Below are positions 62,313-64,000 of a stretch of DNA of 64,000 nt, piece by piece. Origin of the DNA: Harmothoe impar (lineage: Eukaryota > Annelida > Polychaeta > Phyllodocida > Polynoidae); assembly GCA_947462335.1 (NCBI GenBank), contig OX381705.1, positions 38,929,770 to 38,993,769 of the forward strand, read 5' to 3'. Position 1 is the first letter of the stretch; each line of letters starts with the position of its first letter. The position numbers were made by a program, and so were the translations under genes. The notes below the pieces were generated by a model. That model did no database searches, had not been told where the DNA came from, and was given only the letters and a program-made list of their open reading frames with translations.

Positions 62313-62879
62313 CAGCCGGAGCAGCCGGAGGGGGCGTCATAAAAGCAACACACGGTAAGCAGGAACTTGTGGCTCGGTACCGGGGAAACCAGTGCGCGGA
62401 ACGGGCGGCAGTAAGTAGGAAGGGGGAGGCGGATCTCGGGCAGGTGGAAGTCACCTATAGCGGGAAACACTGTAAACGACAACCAGAAATCGAGAGGGAG
62501 CTGTAGCAGGGACAGCGGGATCTGCCAGAGGGGAGGTTCGGTATGACAGTGTACAGTGAACCGGGGAACTCGGCGAAGGAAGGGCAGTAAAGAAGAGAGG
62601 GGGGAACCTTCACCTTACTAAACGAACGGTAACAATTGGTGCTGTTGATGTTGCAGAAGTGGCCGAGCGGCATGGACGGACCGGAGGCCGAGGCAACGGG
62701 ACCGGTTGGGCGCCGGAGGAGATCACGGACCGGAGGAGAGGCCGGACGGGTACGCCGGGGGGGCGTAATGGCGGCAGATGAGCGGCGAGGAAGAGTCGTC
62801 CGGACGAAGGGGAGGAGCGGCTACGGCGGCAGACAAAACGCCGTGCCGGAGACAGCGTGGGGTTGTCTGGAGGACGATC
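62313..62879. other. Gypsy untranslated region, nothing recognised
   Basis: GC-rich and purine-rich sequence. Several frames are open by composition but none shows a known motif. A line of AACGGTAACAATTGGTGCTG near 62624 is mildly PBS-like but lies far from any LTR edge. Confidence 0.4.
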
Positions 62880-63230
62880 ACTGTGTACATGAGGTTTAAC
62901 CGTGTAGGCAGCCAGCGGGGACGGAGGAGGACGCGCAGGCAGCGGAGCAAGGCGGAGTGTAATTACGGTGGCATGCCCAACGCCATGCCAGGGATATTGC
63001 GATGTTGATACTATATGACTGTGTACATAAGATTTCACTTATAAGTAAGCAGCAGTGACGGAGTAAGAAGAAGCAGCGGCGGATGCAAGGCGGAGAGTAA
63101 TTACGGCGGCATGCCCAACTCCATGCCGGGGATATTGCGATGATAACATTTTATGACTGTGTACATAAGACTTAAACCGATAGGCCTTACGCCATGACTA
63201 TGTAATGTTGCGATGTTACGAAAAGTAGGG
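62880..63230 (+). repeat. 138-bp tandem repeat, ~2.5 copies
   Basis: Copies begin with ACTGTGTACAT at 62880, 63018 and 63156, exactly 138 bp apart. Shared blocks are AAGGCGGAG..GTAATTACGG, GGCATGCCCAAC.CCATGCC and GATATTGCGATG. The third copy is cut short after GTTGCGATGTT. It lies in the untranslated region upstream of the 3' purine tract. Confidence 0.85.
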
Positions 63231-63335
63231 TCAGGAGGGGAGGCAGTGCCCAGTCGGGGGCCCCCCGGTTATCACTTAACATACTTATTAAGTCAGGACG
63301 CCGGGTTACGGCGGAAGGGAACTTAGTTTTTAATA

Positions 63336-63347
63336 AGTTGGGGAGAA
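63336..63347 (+). promoter_or_regulatory. Polypurine tract
   Basis: AAGTTGGGGAGAA directly precedes the TGTAGC start of the 3' LTR, the standard location for the plus-strand primer. The purine run GGGGAGAA is short but typical of gypsy elements. Confidence 0.65.
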
Positions 63348-63763
63348 TGTAGCGGCGATGGAGGGGGGGCTGTGGGTTCACAGGCCCCCTCCGCCGCCCC
63401 GGCGTGAGTTGTATATAAAGTTAATAGTTACTACGCCGGACGAGGGAGGAGAAAGTTGGTTCCGCCGCTGAAAGAACGGCGGAGTCGGCGGAACCCTCGC
63501 CGACGCGGAGACGTTTGAAACGGGGGCGTTGGCGAAGTTCGCCAGCACCCAGGACGGAACGTCTCCGCGTCGGAGAAACGTCATCACGCTATATAAGCAA
63601 GGGGAGGCGGAGGGTTCAGTCAGTCTGGTTTGACACTTGAAGCAGAGAGGATCTCCGACAAGACTTAGCTGGTGTGGCCAAGGAATGCCAGGGCAATAAA
63701 GTATCTCCGGTTCAACTGTACTTAACGAGTTCTGTCTCCTTCCTAATTATGGCGGACGCTACA
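63348..63763 (+). repeat. 3' LTR, 416 bp, TGTAGC...GCTACA
   Basis: It starts TGTAGC and ends GCTACA, a perfect 6-bp inverted pair with TG/CA ends. It carries TATATAA (63590-63596) and AATAAA (63695-63700), and matches LTR B from the GGAACCCTCGCC block to the end. Its U3 holds a perfect 14-bp inverted repeat: CCGACGCGGAGACG at 63500-63513 and its complement at 63560-63573. A GC-rich palindromic stretch is near 63381-63402. Confidence 0.88.
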
Positions 63764-64000
63764 ATACATTATAACAAAATAATAATTTTAAATTTCCTCT
63801 GTGGTAATGCTAGTTTCAGGCCATGGGCAACCATTTGCACAAAATTCTGGCCTCCTGCGGTCAATATTAACAAAGTTTGGTTGTTTACAGCATGATCCAC
63901 TTACTTTTTGCCATGTCTGGCACCATATTCAGATGTTTCAGGCCACGGGCAACCATTTGCACAAAATTCTGGCCTCCTGCAGTCAATATCAACAAAGTTC
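63764..64000. repeat. Satellite resuming after the 3' LTR
   Basis: After 15 bp of AT-rich sequence (ATACATTATAACAAA) comes the same ~35-bp non-satellite segment found within the HOR near 49451. Two satellite units follow with the identical order of variants (AATATTAAC, then CCACGGGC, then GCAGTC). The segment therefore parallels 49451-49683. The window ends inside the second unit. Confidence 0.92.

Larger units (their letters stand above)
56435..63763 (+). mobile_element. Degenerate Ty3/gypsy LTR retrotransposon with nested LINE
   Basis: Order on the plus strand: LTR, PBS, gag, protease, RT, RNase H, LINE insertion, residual pol tail, untranslated region, purine tract and LTR. This is the Ty3/gypsy order, but integrase is absent. 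The element is GC-rich, unlike the AT-rich flank and the LINE. Defects: the 5' LTR lacks normal U3, gag lacks a convincing start and N-terminal core, a TAG lies between protease and RT, RT has an internal deletion and integrase is lost. The 3' side runs straight into satellite, so the element lies within or beside the array. Reading frames on the opposite strand here are shadows of GC-rich coding sequence. Confidence 0.88.

Noticed and set aside
61952..62506. Gly-rich plus-strand frame after the LINE
   Set aside because: Composition-driven overlap with the better-patterned frame ending at 62312.
1..64000. tRNA, rRNA or telomere repeats
   Set aside because: No cloverleaf, rRNA core or TTAGGG-type tract was seen by eye; a covariance-model scan would be needed to exclude tRNAs fully.

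Overview
The window is eukaryotic, non-vertebrate-looking DNA made almost entirely of repeats. The coding remnants (Ty3/gypsy and jockey/CR1-like retroelements, a DIRS/Crypton-like tyrosine recombinase, and an uncharacterised 'THEEAD/DDxDV' family) are of kinds that abound in marine invertebrate, especially mollusc-like, genomes. The phylum is an inference from family content only. I found no intact host gene, no rRNA and no convincing tRNA.

Layout. (1) 1-2592: AT-rich flank with C-rich short repeats, a 143-bp palindromic MITE (1072-1214) and a minus-strand tyrosine-recombinase fragment whose catalytic Arg reads as His. (2) 2593-4820: a ~2.2-kb element with ~480-bp imperfect inverted repeats enclosing a frameshifted, C-terminally broken gene of the THEEAD/DDxDV family. 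(3) 4833-55755: a ~51-kb head-to-tail array of a 122-bp satellite, about 415 units by length, starting some 12 bp beyond that element. It has internal domains: simple monomers at 4.8-16.4 kb and 38.1-41.2 kb, and a higher-order-repeat domain at 16.4-38.1 kb (18-unit/2,196-bp, 10-unit/1,220-bp and 41-unit/5,002-bp periodicities). A 200-N gap lies at 41203-41402, followed by an indel-rich stretch to ~48240 that looks like unpolished sequence. A second HOR domain (2,559/2,315 bp) follows, with a degenerate right edge. (4) 55751-63763: a degenerate Ty3/gypsy element. It has a partial LTR, a second LTR, PBS, gag with CCHC knuckle, a -1 slippery site, protease, RT and RNase H, then a 5'-truncated LINE (59983-61715) where integrase is expected, an unrecognised C-terminal reading frame, a 138-bp tandem repeat, a purine tract and a 3' LTR with TGTAGC...GCTACA ends. 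(5) 63764-64000: satellite again, in the same variant order as an internal HOR segment near 49.45 kb.

Nothing here is likely to act as a functional gene set. The retroelement shows gag loss, an in-frame stop, an RT deletion and no integrase. The most informative parts are the satellite's nested amplification history, its two junctions with mobile elements, and the exact -1 frameshift signal at the gag stop codon.
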